From Azonexus sp. (lineage in GTDB: Bacteria; Pseudomonadota; Gammaproteobacteria; Burkholderiales; Rhodocyclaceae): DNA of 6,316 nucleotides. The position numbers were made by a program, and so were the translations under genes. The stretch is taken from contig JAITWU010000047.1 in the NCBI GenBank assembly GCA_031285115.1, positions 1 through 6,316 on the forward strand. Reading direction: 5' to 3'. This document shows, one piece after another, positions 1 through 5,986 of the stretch. Numbering within the stretch: the first letter of the stretch is position 1; each line of letters opens with the position of its first letter. The notes under the pieces were generated by a model that made no database searches, was not told where the DNA came from, and saw nothing but the letters and a program-made list of their open reading frames with translations.

Positions 1-48
1 GTTCAGGCGCTGGCGGAAGCCGCGCGTGAAGCCGGCCTCAAGTTCTGA
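1..48 (+). CDS. rplR: 50S ribosomal protein L18, C-terminal end (partial)
   Basis: Only the last 15 codons and the TGA stop are in the window; the 5' part lies upstream. The visible end, [15 protein letters not shown], matches the conserved C-terminal helix of bacterial L18, which usually reads close to LADAAREAGLxF. L18 binds 5S rRNA together with L5 and L25 in the central protuberance of the large subunit. Its place directly before rpsE is the standard spc operon order, and this context supports the call strongly despite the short fragment. A ribosome binding site for rpsE (AAGGA, 50-54) begins right after the stop codon. Confidence 0.93.
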   Translation, partial: VQALAEAAREAGLKF

Positions 49-65
49 TAAGGATTCGGTTGAAA

Positions 66-593
66 ATGGCTAAACCTGAAAGAAACAAGAAGCCGCAACA
101 GGCGGAAGAGCGCGACGACGGTCTGCGCGAGAAAATGGTCGCGGTCAACCGCGTCACCAAGGTGGTGAAGGGGGGCCGTATTCTCGGCTTCGCCGCGCTG
201 ACCGTGGTTGGCGACGGCGACGGCGGCATCGGCATGGGCAAGGGCAAGTCGCGCGAAGTCCCGGTTGCCGCGCAAAAGGCAATGGACGAAGCGCGGCGCA
301 AGATGGCGCGGGTCAGCCTGAAGAACGGCACTGTGCATCACACCGTCATGGGTCGTCACGGCGCTACTTCGGTGATGATCCAGCCCGCCCCGGAAGGCAC
401 CGGCATCATCGCGGGCGGCGCCATGCGCGCCGTGTTCGAGGTCGTCGGCGTCACCAACGTGGTGGCCAAGGCCCACGGTTCGACCAATCCCTACAACATT
501 GTGCGCGCCACCATCGACGGTCTGTCGAAGGTCAACACGCCCGCCGAAATTGCCGCCAAACGTGGCAAGTCGGTCGAACAGATTCTGGGGTAA
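66..593 (+). CDS. rpsE: 30S ribosomal protein S5
   Basis: 175-residue S5, slightly longer than the 167 residues of E. coli because of a lysine/glutamine-rich N-terminal extension (residues 1-17), as in other betaproteobacteria. S5 sits near the decoding region and the mRNA entry side of the small subunit and affects fidelity. The N-terminal RNA-binding domain covers about residues 18-83. It holds the spectinomycin loop [15 protein letters not shown] (27-41), whose K and G residues look wild type. The C-terminal domain has [17 protein letters not shown] (110-126), where E. coli ribosomal ambiguity mutations map; it also looks wild type. I chose ATG at 66 because the protein then starts MAKPE like its relatives, and AAGGA at 50-54 is 11 nt upstream. 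A TTG at 60 in the same frame would add two residues and has closer SD spacing, so it cannot be excluded. Confidence 0.98.
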   Translation: MAKPERNKKPQQAEERDDGLREKMVAVNRVTKVVKGGRILGFAALTVVGDGDGGIGMGKGKSREVPVAAQKAMDEARRKMARVSLKNGTVHHTVMGRHGATSVMIQPAPEGTGIIAGGAMRAVFEVVGVTNVVAKAHGSTNPYNIVRATIDGLSKVNTPAEIAAKRGKSVEQILG

Positions 594-598
594 GAGCG

Positions 599-781
599 AT
601 GGCTGAGAAGAAACTCAAGGTGCGGCTCGTGAAGAGCATCATCGGCACCAAGGAAGACCATCGCGCCACGGTGCGCGGCCTCGGTCTGCGTAAATTGAAT
701 AGCTGTGCTGAACTGGAAGATACGCCCGCCGTGCGCGGCATGATCCAGAAGGTTCAGTATCTTGTGAAGGTTGAGGGTTAA
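599..781 (+). CDS. rpmD: 50S ribosomal protein L30
   Basis: 60-residue L30, the normal bacterial size (59 in E. coli). The short ferredoxin-like fold protein binds 23S rRNA on the surface of the large subunit. The sequence has the family hallmarks: a basic N-terminus ([13 protein letters not shown]), then [13 protein letters not shown] (about 22-34), and the conserved [12 protein letters not shown] segment (about 38-49), ending KVEG. The start is 5 nt after the rpsE stop. Its Shine-Dalgarno is poor (AAGAG overlapping the rpsE stop at 592-596, too close to the ATG), so translation is probably coupled to rpsE. No anomalies seen. Confidence 0.97.
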   Translation: MAEKKLKVRLVKSIIGTKEDHRATVRGLGLRKLNSCAELEDTPAVRGMIQKVQYLVKVEG

Positions 782-784
782 ACC

Positions 785-1222
785 ATGCGTCTGAACACCA
801 TCAAACCCGCCGAGGGCGCGAAAAAAGCCGCCCGGCGCGTTGGCCGCGGCATCGGTTCGGGCCTCGGCAAAACCTGTGGCCGTGGTCACAAGGGGCAGAA
901 ATCCCGCGCTGGCGGCTTCCACAAGGTCGGTTTCGAGGGCGGACAAATGCCCTTGCAGCGCCGCTTGCCGAAGCGCGGCTTCAATTCGCTGACGCGCGCC
1001 CGCAATTACGAAGTGCGCCTTGCCGAACTGGAGCGCCTGCCGGTCGACGAAATCGACCTCCTCGCCTTGCAGGTCGCCGGTATCGTGCCGGGCGACGCGC
1101 TGTCGGCCAAGGTCATTCTCGCTGGCGCGATTACGCGCAAGATCAGCTTGAAAGGCGTCGGCGCGACCAAGGGCGCGAAGGCGGCGATCGAAGCCGCTGG
1201 CGGCTCCGTTGTTGCTGAGTAA
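785..1222 (+). CDS. rplO: 50S ribosomal protein L15
   Basis: 145-residue L15 (144 in E. coli), a late-assembly protein of the large subunit with an extended N-terminal tail that penetrates 23S rRNA. The tail is glycine- and arginine-rich: [20 protein letters not shown] (18-37), then KSRAGG and [17 protein letters not shown] (50-66), which is typical of the family. The globular C-terminal half ends with the [19 protein letters not shown] signature (about 124-142). The ATG is only 3 nt after the rpmD stop, and GAGGG (773-777) inside the end of rpmD is a good ribosome binding site 7 nt upstream. This implies tight translational coupling with rpmD. Confidence 0.98.
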   Translation: MRLNTIKPAEGAKKAARRVGRGIGSGLGKTCGRGHKGQKSRAGGFHKVGFEGGQMPLQRRLPKRGFNSLTRARNYEVRLAELERLPVDEIDLLALQVAGIVPGDALSAKVILAGAITRKISLKGVGATKGAKAAIEAAGGSVVAE

Positions 1223-1245
1223 GCAGGTAGAAAGAGGTTAGCGCG

Positions 1246-2583
1246 TTGGCAGCAAATCCCAATACTGGTGGCAAAGCCGCCGTTGGCAAGGGCGGCAAGT
1301 TCGGCGATTTGAAGCGCCGCTTGCTGTTCCTGCTCGGCGCTCTGGTCGTCTATCGCATCGGCGCGCATATTCCGGTGCCGGGCATTGACCCCAACGTGCT
1401 GGCCGACCTCTTCAATTCGCAGCAGGGCGGCATCCTTGGCATGTTCAACATGTTCTCGGGCGGCGCGCTGTCGCGTTTCACCATCTTCGCCCTGGGGATC
1501 ATGCCGTACATTTCGGCCTCGATCATCATGCAGTTGATGAGTGTCGCCAGCCCGCAACTCGAAGCCCTGAAAAAAGAGGGCGAAGCCGGGCGGCGCAAGA
1601 TCACGCAATACACCCGCTATGGCACGGTCGTGCTGGCCTTGTTCCAGGGTATCGGCATCGCCATCATGCTCGAAGGCCAGCGGGATTTGGTGCTCAATCC
1701 GGGCTTTCTGTTCCGCCTGACCACAGTTTCCACCTTGCTGACCGGCACCATGTTCCTGATGTGGCTGGGCGAGCAGATTACCGAGCGTGGTCTGGGCAAC
1801 GGTATTTCCATCATCATCTTCGCCGGTATCGCCGCTGGTCTGCCGAACGCCATTGGCGGCTTGTCGGAGCTGGTTCGCACCGGGGCGATGCACCCGCTAT
1901 CGGCTATTTTCATCTGTCTGGTGGTTGTGTTGGTTACTGCTTTCGTCGTCTTTGTCGAACGCGGTCAGCGCAAGATTCTGGTCAATTACGCCAAGCGTCA
2001 GGTCGGCAACAAAATTTACGGCGGGCAGAGTTCGCATCTGCCGCTCAAGCTCAATATGTCCGGCGTCATTCCGCCCATCTTCGCTTCGTCGATCATCCTT
2101 TTCCCGGCCACCGTCGCTGGCTGGTTCGGCTCCAGCAGTTCGATGGGCTGGCTCAAGGACATCGCTGGCACGCTGTCGCCCGGTCAGCCGATTTACGTCA
2201 TGTTGTACGCGGCGGCTATCATTTTCTTCTGCTTCTTCTATACGGCCCTCGTCTTCAATTCCAAGGAAACGGCCGAGAATCTCAAAAAGAGTGGCGCTTT
2301 TGTGCCGGGCATCCGTCCGGGCGAGCAGACGGCGCGTTATATCGACAAAATTCTCATGCGTCTCACCCTGGTTGGCGCTGCCTACATCACGCTGGTTTGC
2401 CTGTTGCCGGAATTTCTCATTCTCAAATGGAACGTGCCCTTCTATTTCGGCGGCACCTCGCTCCTGATTATCGTGGTCGTAACCATGGATTTCATGTCCC
2501 AGGTTCAGGCCTACATCATGTCTCACCAATACGAAAGCCTCTTGAAGAAAGCCAATTTCAAGGGTTCTCCGATGCTGAAGTAA
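1246..2583 (+). CDS. secY: SecY, channel subunit of the Sec protein translocase
   Basis: 445-residue SecY (443 in E. coli), the pore subunit of the SecYEG translocon in the inner membrane. It passes unfolded preproteins to the periplasm with SecA and inserts membrane proteins from ribosomes. Ten hydrophobic segments can be placed at about residues 25-42, 78-98, 124-142, 160-177, 185-203, 217-237, 272-294, 316-336, 372-390 and 401-420. The plug region follows the first segment ([12 protein letters not shown], 62-73). The cytosolic loops used by SecA and the ribosome are intact: [11 protein letters not shown] (246-256) and PGIRPGEQT, with the key arginine at 357 as in E. coli. The start is TTG: no in-frame ATG occurs before residue 66, and AGAGG (1233-1237) lies 8 nt upstream. 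The MAANPN N-terminus then matches relatives. It is followed 4 nt later by infA. Confidence 0.98.
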   Translation: MAANPNTGGKAAVGKGGKFGDLKRRLLFLLGALVVYRIGAHIPVPGIDPNVLADLFNSQQGGILGMFNMFSGGALSRFTIFALGIMPYISASIIMQLMSVASPQLEALKKEGEAGRRKITQYTRYGTVVLALFQGIGIAIMLEGQRDLVLNPGFLFRLTTVSTLLTGTMFLMWLGEQITERGLGNGISIIIFAGIAAGLPNAIGGLSELVRTGAMHPLSAIFICLVVVLVTAFVVFVERGQRKILVNYAKRQVGNKIYGGQSSHLPLKLNMSGVIPPIFASSIILFPATVAGWFGSSSSMGWLKDIAGTLSPGQPIYVMLYAAAIIFFCFFYTALVFNSKETAENLKKSGAFVPGIRPGEQTARYIDKILMRLTLVGAAYITLVCLLPEFLILKWNVPFYFGGTSLLIIVVVTMDFMSQVQAYIMSHQYESLLKKANFKGSPMLK

Positions 2584-2587
2584 GCTA

Positions 2588-2806
2588 ATGGCCAAGGAAG
2601 ATTACATCGAAATGCAGGGCGAGGTGATTGAGAACCTCCCCAACGCGACCTTCAAGGTCAAGCTGGAAAACGGGCATGTCGTGCATGGCTTTATTTCCGG
2701 CAAGATGCGTATGCACTACATCCGCATCCTGCCCGGCGACAAAGTGACGGTGCAATTGACGCCCTACGATTTAACCAAGGCGCGGATCGTTTTCCGCGCC
2801 AAGTAA
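2588..2806 (+). CDS. infA: Translation initiation factor IF-1
   Basis: 72 residues, exactly the family length, and collinear with E. coli IF1: [18 protein letters not shown] at the start and [16 protein letters not shown] at the end. IF1 is a small OB-fold protein that occupies the A site of the 30S subunit during initiation and supports IF2 and IF3. The [11 protein letters not shown] segment (37-47) includes the K39 and R41 positions that contact the 16S decoding bases. The ATG is 4 nt after the secY stop and the Shine-Dalgarno is weak, which suggests coupling to secY. The position between secY and rpmJ is typical of betaproteobacteria; E. coli keeps infA elsewhere. Many betaproteobacteria carry a second infA, so this may not be the only copy. 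Confidence 0.97.
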   Translation: MAKEDYIEMQGEVIENLPNATFKVKLENGHVVHGFISGKMRMHYIRILPGDKVTVQLTPYDLTKARIVFRAK

Positions 2807-2812
2807 AGTTTT
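2779..2812 (+). promoter_or_regulatory. GC-rich hairpin at the infA 3' end, followed by a short T run
   Basis: A perfect 8-bp inverted repeat, GGCGCGGA (2779-2786) and TCCGCGCC (2793-2800), closes a 6-nt loop just before the infA stop codon. TTTT follows at 2809-2812, 8 nt after the stem. It could act as a weak attenuator, an mRNA processing or stabilising element, or nothing. The stem is part of the conserved ARIVFRA coding stretch, so some symmetry may come from arginine and alanine codons. The spacing and short T run make it a poor intrinsic terminator. Confidence 0.4.
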
Positions 2813-2887
2813 CAGGTCTCTACGCAATAAACCGCGCGGGCAAGGAATCACGGCTGCTTCCAAGTTCGCGCAGACGAGGAGTAAAAA

Positions 2888-3001
2888 ATGAAAGTTCAAC
2901 CTTCTGTGAAGTGTATTTGCCGCAATTGCAAGGTTATCCGGCGCAAGGGCGTGGTACGCATCATTTGCAAGGACCCGCGTCACAAGCAGCGTCAGGGTTG
3001 A
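2888..3001 (+). CDS. rpmJ: 50S ribosomal protein L36, zinc-binding form
   Basis: 37 residues, the family size. It begins [19 protein letters not shown] and ends [10 protein letters not shown]36 is the smallest large-subunit protein; it binds 23S rRNA near the base of the L7/L12 stalk and helps late assembly. The zinc ligands of the C+ type are complete: C11, C14, C27 and H32 (C-x2-C-x12-C-x4-H). Unusually, position 9 is also cysteine, giving CIC, where I expect lysine in relatives (KKIC). The ribosome binding site is strong: GAGGAG at 2876-2881, 6 nt before the ATG. In this arrangement rpmJ joins the spc group to the alpha group, and its stop codon lies in the loop of a 7-bp hairpin. Confidence 0.97.
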   Translation: MKVQPSVKCICRNCKVIRRKGVVRIICKDPRHKQRQG

Positions 3002-3023
3002 TTCCTGACGTGTCCGTGTCAAT
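2990..3023 (+). promoter_or_regulatory. Hairpin over the rpmJ stop, possible pseudoknot upstream of rpsM
   Basis: CGTCAGG (2990-2996) and CCTGACG (3004-3010) form a perfect 7-bp stem with a 7-nt loop, GTTGATT, that includes the rpmJ stop codon. The loop bases GTTGAT (2997-3002) can also pair with GTCAAT (3018-3023) just downstream, with G-U pairs at the two ends, giving an H-type pseudoknot. In E. coli, S4 represses the alpha operon through a pseudoknot in the rpsM leader, so the location is suggestive. The fold was drawn by eye; the second stem is weak, and no homology to the E. coli element was established. Confidence 0.35.
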
Positions 3024-3034
3024 TTTAGAAAGAG

Positions 3035-3046
3035 TGGAGTGATCCA
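3035..3046 (+). promoter_or_regulatory. rpsM ribosome binding site within a small hairpin
   Basis: The rpsM Shine-Dalgarno GGAG (3036-3039) is 7 nt before the ATG. The same bases can form a 4-bp hairpin, TGGA paired with TCCA, closed by a GTGA tetraloop of the stable GNRA class and ending right at the start codon. The hairpin would partly hide the binding site. Four base pairs is weak and common by chance, so only the ribosome binding site itself is secure. Confidence 0.5.
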
Positions 3047-3409
3047 ATGGCCCGTATTGCAGGGGTAAACATTCCGAACCATCAACATGCCGAAATCGCC
3101 CTGACGGCGATTTACGGCATTGGCCGCACGCGCGCGCAGAAGATCTGCGACGCCGCCGGCGTTGGTCGTGCCACCAAAATGAAGGACCTGTCCGATGCGG
3201 ACATGGACCGGCTGCGTGACGAAGTCGGCAAATTCACCGTCGAAGGTGATCTGCGCCGCGAAGTCACGATGAGCATCAAGCGCCTCATGGACCTCGGTTG
3301 CTACCGCGGTCTGCGCCACCGGAAGGGCCTGCCCTGCCGTGGCCAGCGCACCCGCACCAATGCCCGGACCCGCAAGGGGCCGCGTAAAGCCATCGCTGGC
3401 AAGAAGTAA
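3047..3409 (+). CDS. rpsM: 30S ribosomal protein S13
   Basis: 120-residue S13 (118 in E. coli), a protein of the 30S head that makes intersubunit bridges with L5 and contacts the P-site tRNA through its basic tail. The start [10 protein letters not shown] is diagnostic. A helix-hairpin-helix-like stretch [14 protein letters not shown] is at about 21-34. The signature [20 protein letters not shown] (83-102) is intact, followed by the lysine/arginine-rich tail [17 protein letters not shown] (104-120). It is the first gene of the classical alpha operon. In E. coli its leader is the site where S4 represses the operon; here the leader is the 45 nt after rpmJ, which contains the two structures listed separately. 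GGAG (3036-3039) is the ribosome binding site. Confidence 0.98.
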   Translation: MARIAGVNIPNHQHAEIALTAIYGIGRTRAQKICDAAGVGRATKMKDLSDADMDRLRDEVGKFTVEGDLRREVTMSIKRLMDLGCYRGLRHRKGLPCRGQRTRTNARTRKGPRKAIAGKK

Positions 3410-3421
3410 CAGGGACAGAAC

Positions 3422-3811
3422 ATGGCCAAGACAACAACCAAAGTTCGCAAGAAGGTCAAGAAGAACGTCGCCGAGGGCATCGCCCACGTTCATGCGTCGT
3501 TCAACAACACCATCATCACCATCACCGACCGTCAGGGCAACGCCTTGTCGTGGGCGACTTCCGGAGGCGCCGGTTTCAAAGGCTCGCGCAAGTCCACGCC
3601 CTTTGCCGCCCAGGTCGCTGCCGAAGCGGCGGGCAAGGCGGCCCAGGAGTGTGGCGTCAAGAATCTCGAAGTGCGCATCAAAGGCCCCGGCCCCGGTCGC
3701 GAATCTTCCGTCCGCGCCCTGAACGCGCTGGGCATGAAGATCACCGCGATTTCGGATGTCACGCCGATTCCCCACAACGGCTGCCGTCCGCCTAAAAAGC
3801 GCCGCATTTAA
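3422..3811 (+). CDS. rpsK: 30S ribosomal protein S11
   Basis: 129-residue S11, the same length as E. coli. It lies in the platform of the small subunit, next to S6, S18 and S7 and the E-site mRNA path. The N-terminal basic tail (KVRKKVKKN, 7-15) leads to the core with [16 protein letters not shown] (21-36) and [20 protein letters not shown] (44-63). The C-terminus carries [16 protein letters not shown] (113-128). N119 followed by G120 is the site at which E. coli S11 forms isoaspartate, and it is kept here. The ribosome binding site AGGGA (3411-3415) is 6 nt before the ATG, in a 12-nt gap after rpsM. Its stop codon overlaps the Shine-Dalgarno of rpsD. Confidence 0.98.
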   Translation: MAKTTTKVRKKVKKNVAEGIAHVHASFNNTIITITDRQGNALSWATSGGAGFKGSRKSTPFAAQVAAEAAGKAAQECGVKNLEVRIKGPGPGRESSVRALNALGMKITAISDVTPIPHNGCRPPKKRRI

Positions 3812-3816
3812 GGAGA
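3809..3816 (+). promoter_or_regulatory. Strong ribosome binding site deciding the GTG start of rpsD
   Basis: TAAGGAGA gives a near-complete complement to the 3' end of 16S rRNA. It shares its TAA with the rpsK stop codon. With AAGGAG at 3810-3815 it lies 8 nt before GTG at 3824, and this supports GTG as the rpsD start. It is the strongest Shine-Dalgarno in the window and may compensate for the weaker start codon. Confidence 0.85.
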
Positions 3817-3823
3817 AAGACAA

Positions 3824-4453
3824 GTGGCTCGTAATCTCGATCCGAAATGCCGTCAGTGCCGCCGCGAAGGCGAAAAGTTGTTCCTCAAAGGCGAAAAGTG
3901 CTTTACCGACAAGTGCGCCATTGAGCGCCGCGCCTATGCACCCGGTCAGCACGGCCAGAAATCCGGCGCCCGCCTTTCTGACTATGGCGTGCACCTGCGC
4001 GCCAAGCAAAAAATCCGCCGCGTCTATGGCGTGCTCGAAGGCCAGTTCCGCAAAGTCTTTGCCGAAGCCGAGCGGCGCAAAGGCCAGACCGGCGAAAACC
4101 TGCTGCAACTCCTCGAAGCGCGGCTCGATTCCGTCGCCTACCGCATGGGCTTTGGCGCCTCGCGCACCGAATCGCGTCAGGTCGTCCGTCACAACGGCGT
4201 CCTCGTCAATGGCAAGCGCGTCAACATTCCTTCCTACATCGTCAAACCGGGTGATGTCGTGCAACTGACCGAACGCGCCCGCGCTTCGCTGCGTTGCAAG
4301 GCGGCGCTCGAAGCGGCTGAGTCGCGCGGCTTCCCGGAGTGGATCGCCGTTGATGTCAAGGAAGGCAAGGGCACCTTCAAGGCCATGCCGCAGCGTTCCG
4401 AGCTGCCGGCTACCCTGAACGAAGGTCTTGTCATCGAACTTTATTCGAAGTAA
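3824..4453 (+). CDS. rpsD: 30S ribosomal protein S4, zinc-binding form
   Basis: 209-residue S4, a primary 16S rRNA-binding protein that starts assembly of the 30S body. In E. coli it also represses its own alpha operon. The start is GTG; MARNLDPK matches relatives and no better start exists. The N-terminus holds four cysteines, C9, C12, C26 and C31 (C-x2-C-x13-C-x4-C), so this is the C+ type expected to bind zinc, unlike E. coli S4, which lacks this set. The conserved PGQHG (40-44) and [19 protein letters not shown] (51-69) follow. The S4 RNA-binding domain is at about 99-145 ([20 protein letters not shown] onward). The C-terminus ELYSK is typical. It is 12 nt from rpsK and 24 nt from rpoA. 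Confidence 0.98.
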   Translation: MARNLDPKCRQCRREGEKLFLKGEKCFTDKCAIERRAYAPGQHGQKSGARLSDYGVHLRAKQKIRRVYGVLEGQFRKVFAEAERRKGQTGENLLQLLEARLDSVAYRMGFGASRTESRQVVRHNGVLVNGKRVNIPSYIVKPGDVVQLTERARASLRCKAALEAAESRGFPEWIAVDVKEGKGTFKAMPQRSELPATLNEGLVIELYSK

Positions 4454-4477
4454 GCACTGAGCAGAGGAAACCAGCCC

Positions 4478-5452
4478 ATGCAAAACAGTGGACTTCTCAA
4501 GCCCCGCATCATCGACGTGCAGAGCGTCTCGCCCGTGCAAGCCAAGGTCGTCATGGAGCCGTTTGAACGCGGCTACGGACACACCCTCGGCAACGCACTG
4601 CGGCGCATCCTGCTCTCGTCCATGCCGGGTTACGCGCCGACCGAAGTCGGCATCGACGGTGTGCTCCATGAATATTCGACCGTAGACGGTGTGCAGGAAG
4701 ATGTCGTCGACATCCTGCTCAACCTCAAAGGGATCGTCTTCAAGCTGCATGGTCGTGACGCCGTTTCGCTCCACCTCAAAAAGGAAGGCAACGGCATCGT
4801 CCGCGCTGGCGACATCGAGTTGCCGCACGACGTTGAAATCATCAACCCGGAGCATGTCGTCGCCCATCTTTCCCCCGGCGGCAAGCTCGCCATGGAAATC
4901 AAGGTCGAAAAAGGCCGTGGCTACGTCCCCGGCAACGTGCGCAACCTGGGCGACGCCAAGACCATCGGCAAACTCGTGCTCGACGCTTCCTTCAGCCCGA
5001 TCCGCCGCGTCGCCTACACCGTTGAGAGCGCCCGCGTCGAACAGCGCACCGATCTGGACAAGCTCATTGTCGACATCGAAACCAACGGCGTCGTCGAGCC
5101 GGAAGAAGCCATCCGCTACGCCGCCCGCGTGCTGATGGAGCAACTCTCCGTCTTTGCCGACCTCGAAGGCACCGCGCCGCTCGCCGAAGCATCGAGACCG
5201 ACCCAGGTTGATCCGGTGCTGCTGCGCCCGGTCGATGATCTCGAACTGACCGTTCGTTCAGCCAACTGTCTCAAAGCCGAAAGCATCTACTACATCGGCG
5301 ATCTGATTCAGCGCACCGAAAACGAATTGCTCAAAACCCCGAATCTGGGCCGCAAATCGTTGAACGAAATCAAGGAAGTGCTGGCCGCCCGCGGCCTCAC
5401 GCTCGGCATGAAACTGGAAAACTGGCCGCCCGCCGGTCTGGAAAAGGTCTAA
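4478..5452 (+). CDS. rpoA: DNA-directed RNA polymerase, alpha subunit
   Basis: 324 residues (329 in E. coli). Alpha dimerises to nucleate assembly of RNA polymerase and contacts promoter DNA and activators. The N-terminal domain (about 1-228) has the dimer and beta-contact core: [20 protein letters not shown] (30-49), then [20 protein letters not shown] (65-84) and KGRGYVP (145-151). After a short linker (about 229-243), the C-terminal domain (about 244-312) has [20 protein letters not shown] (245-264). R260 corresponds to E. coli R265, the main contact to UP-element DNA. The [17 protein letters not shown] helix-hairpin-helix (284-300) and the ENWPP tail are also conserved. The ribosome binding site is GAGGA at 4464-4468, 9 nt before the ATG. 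Placement between rpsD and rplQ is the classical alpha-operon order. Confidence 0.99.
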   Translation: MQNSGLLKPRIIDVQSVSPVQAKVVMEPFERGYGHTLGNALRRILLSSMPGYAPTEVGIDGVLHEYSTVDGVQEDVVDILLNLKGIVFKLHGRDAVSLHLKKEGNGIVRAGDIELPHDVEIINPEHVVAHLSPGGKLAMEIKVEKGRGYVPGNVRNLGDAKTIGKLVLDASFSPIRRVAYTVESARVEQRTDLDKLIVDIETNGVVEPEEAIRYAARVLMEQLSVFADLEGTAPLAEASRPTQVDPVLLRPVDDLELTVRSANCLKAESIYYIGDLIQRTENELLKTPNLGRKSLNEIKEVLAARGLTLGMKLENWPPAGLEKV

Positions 5453-5462
5453 GCCTTTTTCC
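5440..5462 (+). promoter_or_regulatory. Hairpin with T-tract at the rpoA stop codon
   Basis: AAAAGG (5442-5447) pairs with CCTTTT (5454-5459) around a 6-nt loop, TCTAAG, that contains most of the rpoA stop codon. Two further G-C pairs (5440-5441 with 5461-5462) can form if T5460 is bulged. The 3' arm is itself a five-T run. It resembles a weak intrinsic terminator or attenuator before rplQ, but the stem is AT-rich and the T run is inside the stem, so it could equally be an RNA processing or stability element or chance. Confidence 0.35.
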
Positions 5463-5510
5463 GACATGGGGCTGTCAAGGGACGCCTGTAGAACATAGAA
5501 AGGATTAACC

Positions 5511-5912
5511 ATGCGTCACCGCAATGGACTTCGCAAACTCAACCGCACCAGCAGCCATCGCCTGGCGATGCTGCGCAACATGACCGTTTCCCTGCTCCGG
5601 CACGAAGCGATCAAAACCACGCTGCCCAAAGCCAAGGAACTGCGCCGCGTCGTCGAACCGATGATCACCCTCGGCAAGACCCCGACGCTCGCCAACAAGC
5701 GCCTGGCTTTCGACCGCCTGCGCGACCGCGACATCGTGGTCAAGCTCTTCGCCGAACTCGGCCCGCGCTACGCCACCCGTCCGGGCGGCTACCTGCGTAT
5801 CCTCAAATGCGGCTTCCGCGTCGGCGACACCGCGCCGATGGCCTTCGTCGAGCTGCTCGACCGTCCGGAACCTGCCGAGGCCGTTGAGGTCGAGGAAACC
5901 ACCGCAGCGTAA
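5511..5912 (+). CDS. rplQ: 50S ribosomal protein L17
   Basis: 133 residues (127 in E. coli). L17 lies near the polypeptide exit side of the large subunit. The N-terminus [20 protein letters not shown] (1-20) is highly diagnostic. It is followed by [20 protein letters not shown] (28-47), the signature region, and [20 protein letters not shown] (92-111). The last 15 residues form an acidic, alanine-rich tail ([15 protein letters not shown]), which accounts for the extra length and is common in betaproteobacteria. AAAGGA (5499-5504) is the ribosome binding site, 6 nt upstream. The 58-nt gap after rpoA is larger than most in the cluster. The strong terminator 26 nt after the stop marks the end of the operon. 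Confidence 0.98.
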   Translation: MRHRNGLRKLNRTSSHRLAMLRNMTVSLLRHEAIKTTLPKAKELRRVVEPMITLGKTPTLANKRLAFDRLRDRDIVVKLFAELGPRYATRPGGYLRILKCGFRVGDTAPMAFVELLDRPEPAEAVEVEETTAA

Positions 5913-5937
5913 AGCGGCGTGTTTCAAGGTAGTAAAA

Positions 5938-5976
5938 CAGGGGCGTCCTCGCGAGGGGTCGCCCCTGATTTTTTTT
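5938..5976 (+). terminator. Strong intrinsic terminator ending the ribosomal cluster, probably bidirectional
   Basis: CAGGGGCG (5938-5945) pairs perfectly with CGCCCCTG (5960-5967). A T-T mismatch follows, then four more pairs (5947-5950 with 5955-5958, one of them T-G), closing on a GCGA tetraloop (5951-5954). After one A comes a run of eight T (5969-5976). This is a textbook rho-independent terminator 26 nt after rplQ. Read on the minus strand, the stem is followed by TTTT (complement of 5934-5937), so it may also end transcription of the convergent ORF at 5987-6118. Confidence 0.93.
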
Positions 5977-5986
5977 CGGAGGGTGT

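Noticed and set aside
216..227. Glycine 54 in S5 (GDGDGGIG), where E. coli has arginine 44
   Set aside because: The position is variable across bacteria, so a glycine there is not evidence of an altered ribosome. The spectinomycin loop and fidelity residues look normal.
1006..1893. 295-codon minus-strand frame opposite rplO and secY
   Set aside because: Glutamine- and histidine-rich translation produced by the antisense of hydrophobic and GC-rich codons; fully covered by rplO and secY.
1761..2588. 275-codon + strand frame overlapping secY in another phase
   Set aside because: Arginine- and histidine-rich shadow of secY with no separate ribosome binding site or family resemblance.
2756..2784. 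TTGACG in infA as a -35 element for an alpha-operon promoter
   Set aside because: The bases at the proper distance (2779-2784) are GGCGCG, not a -10 box; an AT-rich stretch occurs only 6-10 nt downstream, much too close.
2926..2955. TTGCAA in rpmJ as a -35 element
   Set aside because: No -10-like hexamer at 16-18 nt; the sequence there is GC-rich coding sequence of rpmJ.
3009..3020. Tandem CGTGTC-CGTGTC before rpsM
   Set aside because: Only two copies of six bases, partly inside the hairpin arm; too short to count as a repeat element.
2771..5143. Very long (790-codon) open frame on the minus strand, antisense to infA through rpoA
   Set aside because: It is the mirror of highly expressed, GC-rich genes whose codon use avoids stops in that antisense frame. 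The translation is low-complexity in character (D, A, G, F, H rich), matches nothing I know, and every sense gene beneath it is certain.
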